Made by a program: the position numbers and the translations under genes. From assembly GCA_023245915.1 (NCBI GenBank), contig JAHFJK010000058.1, positions 1 through 7,580 on the forward strand: DNA of 7,580 nucleotides, given 5' to 3'. Positions 1 to 6,039 of this stretch are shown here, one piece after another (position 1 is the first letter of the stretch; the number at the start of each line of letters is the position of its first letter). The DNA comes from Candidatus Doudnabacteria bacterium (GTDB lineage Bacteria > Patescibacteriota > Doudnabacteria > UBA920). The notes beneath the pieces were generated by a model. The model ran no database searches, had not been told where the DNA came from, and saw only the letters and a list, made by a program, of their open reading frames with translations.

Positions 1-175
1 AAATAAATTTTGATGTTTAGCCGTAGGCTAAGCGGAAAAATTTTTTGGGGCAAGATGCCGAAATCCTGGAATTGCAGTCAAAATGACATTCGGCAACAGT
101 CCCAGCATAACAAAAAGTTTATAAAGTCGCGTAAATACTTTTTGCAGACAGATACTTATTTTACAACTTTGTACA
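1..175. other. Non-coding left edge with no convincing gene
   Basis: This AT-rich stretch lies downstream of the last permease gene. The only open frame on the plus strand is short, basic and overlaps the end of the permease gene, with no recognisable domain. Two small inverted repeats are visible: TTAGCC-GTA-GGCTAA at 17-31, and TGCCGAA (56-62) with TTCGGCA (89-95). I see no promoter I would defend. Confidence 0.5.
17..31 (-). terminator. Possible weak terminator hairpin after the efflux operon
   Basis: A perfect 6-bp stem with a 3-nt loop (TTAGCC-TAC-GGCTAA on the minus strand) lies about 145 nt after the last permease stop. A mixed A/T run rather than a clean U-tract follows it. It is the only hairpin near the operon end that could terminate transcription, and it is weak. 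Confidence 0.2.
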
Positions 176-1459
176 CTACTCGTACTGCAAAGCTCTGATC
201 GGGTCTAATTTGGAAGCCTGGCGCGCGGGCAGAATTCCAAAAACCATCCCAATTCCTCCGGACACGCCTACGGCTAAAATAATGGCCGAAAAGGGTACAA
301 TGAACTTCCAGCTCAAACCAAACGAACCGGCAATAGCTGAAACCAGCCAGCCCAAAAACCCGCCGGCTAAAATGCCGATAATTCCGCCCAGCACCGTAAC
401 CAAAACCGATTCGATTAAAAATTCATTTAAAATATCTGCGTGCCTGGCGCCCAAAGCCTTTTTCAGACCAATCTCAGCCGTGCGCTCGGTAACCGCCACG
501 TACATAATGTTCATAATGCCTACGCCGCCGACAATTAAGGAAATGGCCGCAATTGAAATAAGCAAAATAGTAATGCCGTTAAAAATAGTATTTAATGTGC
601 CCAGTACATCGGCCTGGGTGGCTACGGTAAAATCGTCTTTGGCCGGATTGGCAATGTCATGGTTATGCCTTAAAACCAGACGAATGTCGTCCACTGTGGT
701 TTCTGCCAAATTTATATTTTGCATCTCCACCACCCCGCGAGCTATGTGGTCAATGCCTAAAAGTTTTTTTTGGGCAGTGACCAGGGGAATATAAACCGCA
801 TCATCCCCACCCCCCACTGGCCCGCCGCGGGGGTTATAGACGCCCACGACCAAAAAATTCAACGTACCAATTCGCAAATATTTTCCCAAAGGCTCATCCT
901 GCCCGAATAAATTACCGGCAACCGCCGAGCCCAGCACCGCCACCTGCCCTGCGCCCTTGTCTTCGCCGTCGGAAAAAAACCGCCCCTTGGCCAAAGTGCC
1001 TTTGTCAATTTCAAACCGGCCGGAGGAAACTCCAAAATACATTATGCTTTTTTTATTGTTCAAATAGCTGGCCGTAGCCTGGCCCACCGCAATACCGTAA
1101 ACATTACTGACATTAGGCAGCCGCTTTACCTCTTCTAAATCTCTCATTTTAAAGGAGGTTATAGCCACTGTGGCGTCAAAGCTGGGACCATTATTAGCCT
1201 GGGCCGCGGCGCGGTTTTTGGTGGTGGGCGGCACGCGCGTGGCTATCACCAAAGTATTAGTGCCCAAAGTGGCAATTTGGTCGTTAATGATTGCCCGAAA
1301 ACCCGCTCCAGCGGACAACACCAAAATTACCGCGGCAATGCCAATAATAATGCCTAAAGTGGTTAACACCGTACGGGCGGGATTGGAGCGTAGGGCTTTT
1401 AAGGCTTGGGGGAGGGCTTGTATCATTAAATAGAATTGAACATAATTAATTTTATTCAT
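176..1459 (-). CDS. MacB/FtsX-type ABC transporter permease, second permease of the operon
   Basis: This is a membrane subunit of a MacB-type ABC exporter, 427 residues, complete. The layout is the family's: transmembrane helix 1 at about 31-54, an extracytoplasmic MacB-like domain at about 55-285, then three helices at about 293-318, 348-372 and 386-410. The cytoplasmic signature ERTAEIGLKKALGA (325-338) follows helix 2, and the C-terminus ends in LDPIRALQYE, as in LolC/E and MacB relatives. It carries no ATPase domain and depends on the ATPase encoded two genes upstream. Its ATG overlaps the stop of the preceding permease by 8 nt (ATGAATAA), which suggests translational coupling. An in-frame ATG at 1426 would give 416 residues and an N-terminus closer in length to the sister permease; neither start has a convincing ribosome binding site. 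With the other permease it probably forms a heterodimer. The substrate is unknown. Confidence 0.9.
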   Translation of the reverse strand: MNKINYVQFYLMIQALPQALKALRSNPARTVLTTLGIIIGIAAVILVLSAGAGFRAIINDQIATLGTNTLVIATRVPPTTKNRAAAQANNGPSFDATVAITSFKMRDLEEVKRLPNVSNVYGIAVGQATASYLNNKKSIMYFGVSSGRFEIDKGTLAKGRFFSDGEDKGAGQVAVLGSAVAGNLFGQDEPLGKYLRIGTLNFLVVGVYNPRGGPVGGGDDAVYIPLVTAQKKLLGIDHIARGVVEMQNINLAETTVDDIRLVLRHNHDIANPAKDDFTVATQADVLGTLNTIFNGITILLISIAAISLIVGGVGIMNIMYVAVTERTAEIGLKKALGARHADILNEFLIESVLVTVLGGIIGILAGGFLGWLVSAIAGSFGLSWKFIVPFSAIILAVGVSGGIGMVFGILPARQASKLDPIRALQYE

Positions 1460-2753
1460 ACCTTAACGCGTCGATAGGATTTAGCCGCGCTGCCTTAAAT
1501 GCCGGATACAGACCAAAAATTACCCCGGTTAAAATAGAAACGCCGACGGCTAAAATTACCGAAAGCGGTGAAATCACAAACGCCCAGTCGTAGCCTAAAC
1601 TTTTCATTAAAATTGAAACCACATACGAGATTACCGTGCCCACAATGATGCCAATGATGCCGCCGAGCAGGGTGAGCGTGCCCGCCTCAAACAAAAACTG
1701 GCTTCTGACCGCGCTGTTGCTGGCGCCCACGGCTTTACGCAAGCCAATTTCGCGGGTGCGTTCGGCCACTGTAACCAGCATAATATTCAAAATGCCGATG
1801 CCTCCGACAATCAAAGAAATTGCCGCCATAGCTGTCAGAAACAGCTTTAAAGCGTTGGTGATGGAACTTAAAATATTAATGGCGTCACTTTGGTTGCGGA
1901 CAATAAAATCCAGGTCAGCCTCCTGGGTAATGTGATGGCGCTCTTTTAACAGTATTTTTATATCCTCCGCCGCCTGATTGACGTTCTCCGCCGCATCCAC
2001 CTTAATGCCAATGCCCTGCAAATAATTCACTCCCAGCAGCTGCTTTTGTCCAAGTTCTAAGGGCAAAAAAATAAAATCATCCTGATTTTGGAAAAAAGAG
2101 CTGCCTCTTTCGTTGATGACACCTATAACGCGCAACGGAATGCCTCCGGACCCGTCTCGCCCGGCGCGAGCCGAGGTGGATGCTTTTTGCGAAGCGCTTT
2201 TGACTTTCACCACCTGGCCTATGGAGTCGGTGCCGCTTGACCCAAACAGCTCGTCAGCAACCGTTGAACCTAAAACCACTACGTTGGCATTACCCCTGTC
2301 TTCTGTTTCGGTAAAAAAATAACCTGACCGCATGGTAAAATTAACGCCTTTAGGGTAGTTAAAATCCGTGGCGTTAAAATTGGTATCCACACTCTGCGCG
2401 CCGAAGCTGACAGTAGCCGCGCCCTGCACCGAGGCATTAACCGCCAAAACGTGCGGCACCCTTGAGGTGTCAGTAATCGCGTCCGCGTCCTTTACCGTTA
2501 AGCTGGTGATAACCAAACCAAAAAGCTGGCTGGGCGGCCCATTCTCATTGCCTTTCCATGGCTGAACGTAAAGCAAATTCGTACCCAGTTTGGTCACCTG
2601 CCCTAAAACTAATGATTGCGCTCCGGCTCCTAGGGCAATAATAATTATTACTCCGGCCACGCCGATAACTATTCCCAAAACGGTTAAAAACGACCGGCCT
2701 TTACGGGCAAGCAGGGTGCGGAAGACGAGTTTGAGTGTACTGATTAAATTCAT
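1452..2753 (-). CDS. MacB/FtsX-type ABC transporter permease, first permease of the operon
   Basis: This is a membrane subunit of a MacB-type exporter, 433 residues from the ATG at 2753. The frame stays open to a TTG at 2795, but that extension is low-complexity intergenic sequence, and the ATG gives the usual N-terminus (RSFLTVLGIVIGV in helix 1, about 22-45). An extracytoplasmic domain follows, then helices at about 300-325, 355-378 and 395-420. ERTREIGLRKAVGA (331-344) is the conserved cytoplasmic loop and LNPIDALRYE the C-terminus. About 18 residues rich in Ser, Ala and Gly (187-204, DNA 2142-2195) interrupt the extracytoplasmic domain just before IPLRVIGV. They are encoded partly by a GC-rich palindrome and look like an in-frame insertion. 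The gene overlaps the next permease by 8 nt and starts 94 nt after the ATPase stop. The two permeases clearly differ in sequence, so a heterodimer is likely. Confidence 0.9.
   Translation of the reverse strand: MNLISTLKLVFRTLLARKGRSFLTVLGIVIGVAGVIIIIALGAGAQSLVLGQVTKLGTNLLYVQPWKGNENGPPSQLFGLVITSLTVKDADAITDTSRVPHVLAVNASVQGAATVSFGAQSVDTNFNATDFNYPKGVNFTMRSGYFFTETEDRGNANVVVLGSTVADELFGSSGTDSIGQVVKVKSASQKASTSARAGRDGSGGIPLRVIGVINERGSSFFQNQDDFIFLPLELGQKQLLGVNYLQGIGIKVDAAENVNQAAEDIKILLKERHHITQEADLDFIVRNQSDAINILSSITNALKLFLTAMAAISLIVGGIGILNIMLVTVAERTREIGLRKAVGASNSAVRSQFLFEAGTLTLLGGIIGIIVGTVISYVVSILMKSLGYDWAFVISPLSVILAVGVSILTGVIFGLYPAFKAARLNPIDALRYE
2142..2195 (-). repeat. Palindrome-containing in-frame insertion in the first permease
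   Basis: CTCGC (2156-2160) and GCGAG (2166-2170) form a GC-rich stem around CCGGC. The segment encodes about 18 small or charged residues (SARAGRDGSGG at its end) between VVKVKS and IPLRVIGV, where the sister permease has only a few residues. That the segment came from a dispersed palindromic repeat is inference. Confidence 0.4.
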
Positions 2754-2759
2754 GGTATT

Positions 2760-2850
2760 AATGACAAAAATTAAAAAAATGACAAAATTGAACAAAAATA
2801 AATTAGACAGCTATTTTTGTCATTTCCGTCGTTTTTGTCGTTTTTGTTCA
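2760..2850. repeat. Low-complexity inverted repeat between ATPase and permease genes
   Basis: Two nested perfect inverted repeats fill the spacer: AATGACAAAAAT (2760-2771) with ATTTTTGTCATT (2813-2824), and TGAACAAAAA (2789-2798) with TTTTTGTTCA (2841-2850). Because the arms interlock (left-left-right-right) they cannot both pair fully at once. The right side is also a run of short direct repeats of the type AAAACGAC/AAATGAC. The right edge includes the TGA stop of the ATPase gene. There is no sign of coding. Confidence 0.7.
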
Positions 2851-3639
2851 TTTTACTAATTCTTTCCCATCGCTCGCAACGGTTCTGTGCGTCACCTTCT
2901 GGTCATCCACAATCTGCCCGTCTTTTAACCTGATAATCCGTTTGGCGTGGTTGGCCGTATCCTGCTCGTGAGTGACCAAGATAATGGTCCGGCCGCTGTC
3001 GTTTAATTTCTGCAAAATTTCCATGACAATGTTGCCGCTTTTGGAGTCCAAATTTCCCGTGGGTTCGTCGGCAAAAATTACCGCCGGGTCATTGACCAAA
3101 GCCCTCGCGATGGCCACGCGCTGTTTTTCACCTCCGGATATCTGGTTTGTAAAAAAGTTTAAACGATGTGAAAGCCCCACCGCATCCAGCGCTTTTTTCG
3201 CCAGCTCATCATGATTCTTCCCGCGCACCAGTCCCGCCGGTGGCGGGACGGTGCGGGGTTCCGCCTCTTTTGATTTTAAATTATTGAGGCTCCATTTTTT
3301 GCTGTAGATTAGGGGCAGTTTGACATTATCCAAAACCGTTGTACGCGCAAGTAAATTAAAAGACTGGAAGACAAAACCTACCTCTTCATTGCGCAAAGAA
3401 GCTAAAAAATTATCATCAAATGCTTTGGTATCTTTTTCCTTAAACTCATAAACGCCGGATGTCGGGCGGTCAAGAAAACTTAAAATGTGCATTAAAGTAG
3501 ATTTGCCGCTGCCGGAGGGACCCATGATGGCAACAAATTCACCGCTCTCAATGGAAAAATCAAGGTCATGCAGAACCGGCGTAATTACGCCTTCGTTAGT
3601 GTAATCTTTAGTTAAATTTTGGACTTTGATTAAGGACAT
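2848..3639 (-). CDS. MacB/LolD-type ABC transporter ATP-binding protein
   Basis: This is the cytoplasmic ATPase of the exporter, 263 residues from the ATG at 3639. The frame extends to a TTG at 3657, but MSLIKVQNLTKDY from the ATG is the normal family N-terminus. All catalytic motifs are present: Walker A GPSGSGKST (40-48), Q-loop Gln92, signature ISGGEKQR (167-174), Walker B VIFADEP (187-193) with Glu192, D-loop, and the switch His224. The MacB/LolD type is supported by LMHILSFLDRPTSG after Walker A and by the neighbouring permeases. About 25 residues between IYSKK (111-115) and DELAKKALDAVG (144-155) exceed the usual family length. They include TVPPPAGLV, which is encoded by a strong GC-rich hairpin, so this looks like an in-frame repeat insertion away from the active site. 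No ribosome binding site is visible. It ends in TGA, 94 nt before the first permease. Confidence 0.95.
   Translation of the reverse strand: MSLIKVQNLTKDYTNEGVITPVLHDLDFSIESGEFVAIMGPSGSGKSTLMHILSFLDRPTSGVYEFKEKDTKAFDDNFLASLRNEEVGFVFQSFNLLARTTVLDNVKLPLIYSKKWSLNNLKSKEAEPRTVPPPAGLVRGKNHDELAKKALDAVGLSHRLNFFTNQISGGEKQRVAIARALVNDPAVIFADEPTGNLDSKSGNIVMEILQKLNDSGRTIILVTHEQDTANHAKRIIRLKDGQIVDDQKVTHRTVASDGKELVK
3224..3255. repeat. GC-rich palindrome inside the ATPase coding sequence
   Basis: GTCCCGCC (3231-3238) pairs with GGCGGGAC (3242-3249) around a 3-nt loop. CGCACC (3224-3229) and GGTGCG (3250-3255) extend the stem to 14 bp with one bulged A at 3230. It encodes RTVPPPAGLV within a segment that the ATPase family normally lacks. 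The composition is far more GC-rich than the flanking gene. Confidence 0.75.
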
Positions 3640-3645
3640 ATAAAT

Positions 3646-3761
3646 AAATCGAATCAACGAATAGAACGTATTTGCGAAATAGCAGCGAATTTACGAATGC
3701 GCATATTCGCAGTCATTGGTTGATTCGTCTCCGCCAGCTGGCGGATTCGTAGATTCGATTT
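3646..3761. repeat. Large inverted repeat filling the adaptor-ATPase spacer
   Basis: The 17-bp arms at 3646-3662 and 3745-3761 match at 16 positions (AAATCGAATCaACGAAT against the reverse complement of the right arm, with T at the lower-case position). Between them the core CGAAT/ATTCG or close variants recur in both orientations (for example 3685-3690, 3694-3699, 3705-3710, 3722-3727). A perfect 16-bp palindrome, TCCGCCAGCTGGCGGA, lies at 3730-3745. The unit spans nearly the whole gap between the adaptor stop and the ATPase start. I found no flanking target duplication. Confidence 0.75.
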
Positions 3762-3762
3762 C

Positions 3763-5403
3763 TTAGTGTTTTATAAACGTAACCACCTCTTGCCCCTCAC
3801 TCAACCCGCCGGTTATCTCCACCAGGCCTCCATCTGCCTGCATGCCGGTTTGCACTTCCGCCTCGTGATAAGTTTTCTTTTTGCTGTCGTCTATAACCCG
3901 GACAAACTTTCTGACGGTTGTCAGGTCGTGAGCCGATGTTGGGGCATCTTGCTTATTGATGATAGCGCGCAAAGGTATGGCCAGGACATTATCCTTCTGC
4001 TCAATTAAAACCGTGGTGTTAGCCGTCATGCCGGGTTTGGCCTGGGCTGCGTTTTGCAGGGCAATGGTAACCTTGTAATTTACCACGCCGGAAACTACTG
4101 TGGCTCCCGGATTGACCGTCTGCACCTGGCCGCTAAAGTACCGGTCTGAACCAAAGGCGTCAAAAGTAATATCCACGATTTGTCCGGGCTTGATGTCGGC
4201 AATGTCGGCCTCACTGACATTGGCCTCCACATGCAAATCGTTAATGTCCTGGAGTACTATGACTTGCTTCAAGGCGGTAGCCAGCTCTCCGGGCTTAATA
4301 TCCACCAGTGTAATGGTGCCGTCAGCCGGGGCATGAATTGCCTGGTTGTCCAAAACCGCAGCCACGGCCTCTACCTGACCCTGTGCCGAAAGTATTTGGG
4401 CTTTAGCCGCGTCCAAATCCGCGGGTCGAGCCTGCGCTCGTTTTAAATCCAGCGAAGCTTTAGCCTGAGCCAGCGCAGCCGTGGCGCTGTCTACCTGGGA
4501 GCTGGCCGAGGAAACGGCGCTGTCCCGGGTTTTTTGCGCCGCCAAATAAGCATTATAATTAGTCACATAAATGCTGGCCAAAGTGTTGGGAATGGTTATA
4601 GTCCAGCTGTCATTATTATAAGCCGCACCGGAAAATTGCAAAAACAGCCCTTTGTTGCCCAAAGCCACCGGCGTGGTCCTTACGTCGCCGTCTGCGGTTT
4701 CCAAACCGCTTGACTGGAATTTTTGTCCAGCGCCGGTGTTATAAACATATATTTTATAAACCCCCTGATCCGGGCCGGCATAAGCGCCGTTGACTGTTAC
4801 GGTTGCCGAACCAACGTTGGCTGTGGATGCCACGGCCGCAAAGGAAGTATTAAGCAAAGCGCTGTAAGCGTTTTTCACAGCAGTCTCCTGCTGCTGGACT
4901 GTCGTGGTCAAATTGGTTTTAGCTGTATCTAAAGCCACCTGGGCGCTGTCTAAGGCTTTTTGCGCCACCGCGATTTCCTCATTACTGGCGCCGGCTAAAA
5001 CTTTATTATAATTTGCCTGGGCCTGAGCCAAAGCCCCGCGGGCCTGGGTCAGACTGGCTAACGCGTCCTTTTGTTCCAAAGCAGCCAGGGTCTGCCCGGC
5101 CTTAACTTTGTCGCCTTCTTTGACATTAACGCTTTGGGTTATGCCGCTGGCTTTAAAACTTAAAACCAAATCCACCTTGCTGACTACCTGGCCGGTAGCC
5201 AAAACTGTAGATTTGAGCTGCTGTTTTTTTGCTGTTTCAGTCTGGATGTTTTTACTGTTGTCTTTGGGCCGGAAAATAGCGTAGCCAACCCCGCCCAAAA
5301 TTAAAATTATGATAACTGTCCAAATGGTTCTTTTTTTTGTAAACCAAGCACTAAAACGTCTTTTTTTATTATTAAGATGTAATTCTGTTGAAAAGTTTTC
5401 CAT
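3763..5403 (-). CDS. HlyD/MacA-type efflux adaptor with an inserted domain
   Basis: This is a membrane-anchored adaptor for the ABC exporter, 546 residues. A basic N-terminus (KKRR) precedes one transmembrane helix at about 26-44, with no lipobox. The first half of the lipoyl-like domain is at about 66-112 (SGITQSVNVKEGDKVKAGQTL), the Ala/Gln-rich helical hairpin arms at 113-185 and 276-350, and the second lipoyl half at 352-385 (IHAPADGTITLVDIKPGE). A beta-barrel follows at about 390-470 and a membrane-proximal domain to the end (GLSEGQEVV). Between the hairpin arms, about 90 residues (186-275) rich in Gly, Thr, Tyr and Asn look like a separate beta domain. The protein is therefore longer than ordinary MacA or YknX. 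The ATG at 5403 has no ribosome binding site; a 13-bp inverted repeat brackets it. The gene lies 61 nt after the regulator gene and 123 nt before the ATPase. Confidence 0.92.
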   Translation of the reverse strand: MENFSTELHLNNKKRRFSAWFTKKRTIWTVIIILILGGVGYAIFRPKDNSKNIQTETAKKQQLKSTVLATGQVVSKVDLVLSFKASGITQSVNVKEGDKVKAGQTLAALEQKDALASLTQARGALAQAQANYNKVLAGASNEEIAVAQKALDSAQVALDTAKTNLTTTVQQQETAVKNAYSALLNTSFAAVASTANVGSATVTVNGAYAGPDQGVYKIYVYNTGAGQKFQSSGLETADGDVRTTPVALGNKGLFLQFSGAAYNNDSWTITIPNTLASIYVTNYNAYLAAQKTRDSAVSSASSQVDSATAALAQAKASLDLKRAQARPADLDAAKAQILSAQGQVEAVAAVLDNQAIHAPADGTITLVDIKPGELATALKQVIVLQDINDLHVEANVSEADIADIKPGQIVDITFDAFGSDRYFSGQVQTVNPGATVVSGVVNYKVTIALQNAAQAKPGMTANTTVLIEQKDNVLAIPLRAIINKQDAPTSAHDLTTVRKFVRVIDDSKKKTYHEAEVQTGMQADGGLVEITGGLSEGQEVVTFIKH

Positions 5404-5439
5404 AATGTAAATGTAAAAAATAATAATTTAGTGCTTGGT
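5343..5439 (-). promoter_or_regulatory. 13-bp inverted repeat bracketing the adaptor start codon
   Basis: TTTAGTGCTTGGT at 5427-5439 is the exact reverse complement of ACCAAGCACTAAA at 5343-5355. In the minus-strand mRNA one arm lies 23 nt before the ATG (5403) and the other encodes residues 17-20 (FSAW). The mRNA could fold into a long-range stem holding the start codon in a 71-nt loop. The regulatory role is inference. Confidence 0.4.
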
Positions 5440-5464
5440 AAAAAATTTTCTTATCTGCATAAAA

Positions 5465-5767
5465 TTATTTTTTCCTGATCTTTAATTCTTTGTTAAAAAT
5501 TTCTTTCGCATACTGTTTGATCGCGCTTTCCTGCGGCGTACCGGAAACCATTTTTAAAATTACCTCTAAAATCTCGGCCAGCTGCTCGGGCTTCATTAAG
5601 GCTATTAGCTTGCCCATTTTGCCAACTACCAGCAACTGATCGCCGGCTTTAATGCCAAGATCTTTCCTGGCCTTAACCGGAATAACCACCTGCCCGCGGC
5701 TGCCCACCGTGGTCGCGCCATAGAGTTTATCCTTATTATAAAGTTTTGGGTCCAGTGAAAACCTCAT
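5465..5767 (-). CDS. AbrB/SpoVT-type (MazE-like) DNA-binding regulator
   Basis: This is a small swapped-hairpin transcription factor, 100 residues. The AbrB/SpoVT fold covers about residues 17-60: GATTVGSRGQVVIPVKARKDLGIKAGDQLLV shows the family's pattern of T-hydrophobic-x-x-(K/R)GQ-hydrophobic-hydrophobic-IP and a later DLGIKxGD turn. Residues 61-100 form a charged, probably helical tail that may aid oligomer formation. It heads the efflux unit, 61 nt before the adaptor, so control of that operon and of itself is the simplest role. Antitoxins share this fold, but no toxin gene is adjacent. Upstream are a TTACCA-17-TAGAAT promoter candidate and a GTATGA/TCATAC half-site cluster that could be its operator. 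The ATG at 5767 lacks a ribosome binding site. Confidence 0.88.
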   Translation of the reverse strand: MRFSLDPKLYNKDKLYGATTVGSRGQVVIPVKARKDLGIKAGDQLLVVGKMGKLIALMKPEQLAEILEVILKMVSGTPQESAIKQYAKEIFNKELKIRKK

Positions 5768-5803
5768 AAAATTTTAACTTTCAAGATGTCAAGATTGTAT
5801 TCC

Positions 5804-5832
5804 ATTCTATTTCTCTAAATAACTTCTGGTAA
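5804..5832 (-). promoter_or_regulatory. Candidate promoter of the regulator-efflux operon
   Basis: On the minus strand, TTACCA (5832-5827, four of six matches to TTGACA) stands 17 bp before TAGAAT (5809-5804, five of six matches to TATAAT). The predicted start near 5797 leaves a leader of about 30 nt before the ATG at 5767. TACAAT at 5799-5794 is an alternative -10 box with a poorer -35. Confidence 0.45.
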
Positions 5833-5836
5833 TTAC

Positions 5837-5862
5837 AGTATGATTTCTCATACTTATCATAC
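5837..5862. promoter_or_regulatory. Candidate operator: three GTATGA/TCATAC half-sites
   Basis: The plus strand reads GTATGA-N4-TCATAC-N3-TCATAC (5838-5843, 5848-5853, 5857-5862). The first two half-sites form the perfect 7-bp inverted repeat AGTATGA/TCATACT; the third repeats the second 9 bp further on. The cluster ends 4 bp from the predicted -35 box, a position suited to an AbrB-type protein controlling its own operon. Binding is inferred. Confidence 0.4.
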
Positions 5863-5887
5863 CGAAACTATCCGCAGGTGTCAAATT

Positions 5888-5895
5888 GATTTTGA
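5888..5895. repeat. Left target site duplication of the mobile element
   Basis: GATTTTGA directly abuts the left terminal inverted repeat and is repeated exactly, in the same orientation, at 6040-6047. Confidence 0.8.
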
Positions 5896-6039
5896 GTAAA
5901 TGCCCACTGCCTTTGTCATTGCGAGCGCAAAAATAAGCATTATCGCCAAGCAATCTTATTTAAGCAAGTAAAAGATTGCCGCGCCCCAACATTTTAAAGC
6001 TAAAAAATGTCGGGGCTCGCAATGCCAGTGAGCATTTAC
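5896..6039. mobile_element. 144-bp MITE-like element, complete with target duplication
   Basis: The terminal inverted repeats are GTAAATGCCCACTG (5896-5909) and the complement of CAGTGAGCATTTAC (6026-6039), matching at 13 of 14 positions. Perfect 8-bp direct copies of GATTTTGA flank the element. Inside is a second perfect inverted repeat, CATTGCGAGC (5917-5926) with GCTCGCAATG (6015-6024). Two further hairpins follow: GCAATCTT/AAGATTGC (5950-5957, 5972-5979) and a 12-bp stem at 5984-5995 with 6004-6015. The single A-C mismatch of that last stem becomes a G-U pair in minus-strand RNA. There is no open frame, so it must rely on a transposase encoded elsewhere. The TCATTGCGAGC...GCAATCT...AGATTGC core resembles, from memory, dispersed repeats seen in many bacterial genomes. 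It sits 13 bp past the unrecognised gene's stop and may act as that gene's terminator. Confidence 0.82.

Noticed and set aside
10..198. 62-residue plus-strand open frame at the left edge
   Set aside because: It is short and basic, has no recognisable domain and overlaps the end of a well-supported permease gene on the other strand.
210..794. 194-residue plus-strand open frame opposite the second permease
   Set aside because: It lies wholly antisense to a clear MacB-type permease and shows no domain; it is a shadow of that gene's codon pattern.
800..840. GC-rich CCCG-CCG-CGGG stretch in the second permease as a third palindrome insertion
   Set aside because: The stem is only about 4 bp, and the encoded Gly-rich loop (NPRGGPVGGGDDAV) is of normal length for this position in the family.
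2848..2850. Possible UGA-to-glycine recoding at the end of the ATPase gene
   Set aside because: The protein already has its full family length at this TGA, read-through would enter repetitive spacer sequence, and no other gene contains an internal TGA.
3646..3761. CRISPR array suggested by recurring CGAAT units
   Set aside because: The units are 5-7 nt, in both orientations and irregularly spaced; there are no 25-40 nt repeats with equal spacers.
5465..5767. Antitoxin half of a toxin-antitoxin pair
   Set aside because: The fold fits a MazE-like antitoxin, but no small toxin gene lies on either side; the next gene is the adaptor and the other side is a promoter region and mobile element.
5787..5792. 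Perfect TTGACA on the minus strand upstream of the regulator
   Set aside because: At 16-18 bp spacing the -10 would fall over the ATG and give a transcript starting inside the gene; the only TATAAT-like match is 10 bp away. Probably coincidence.
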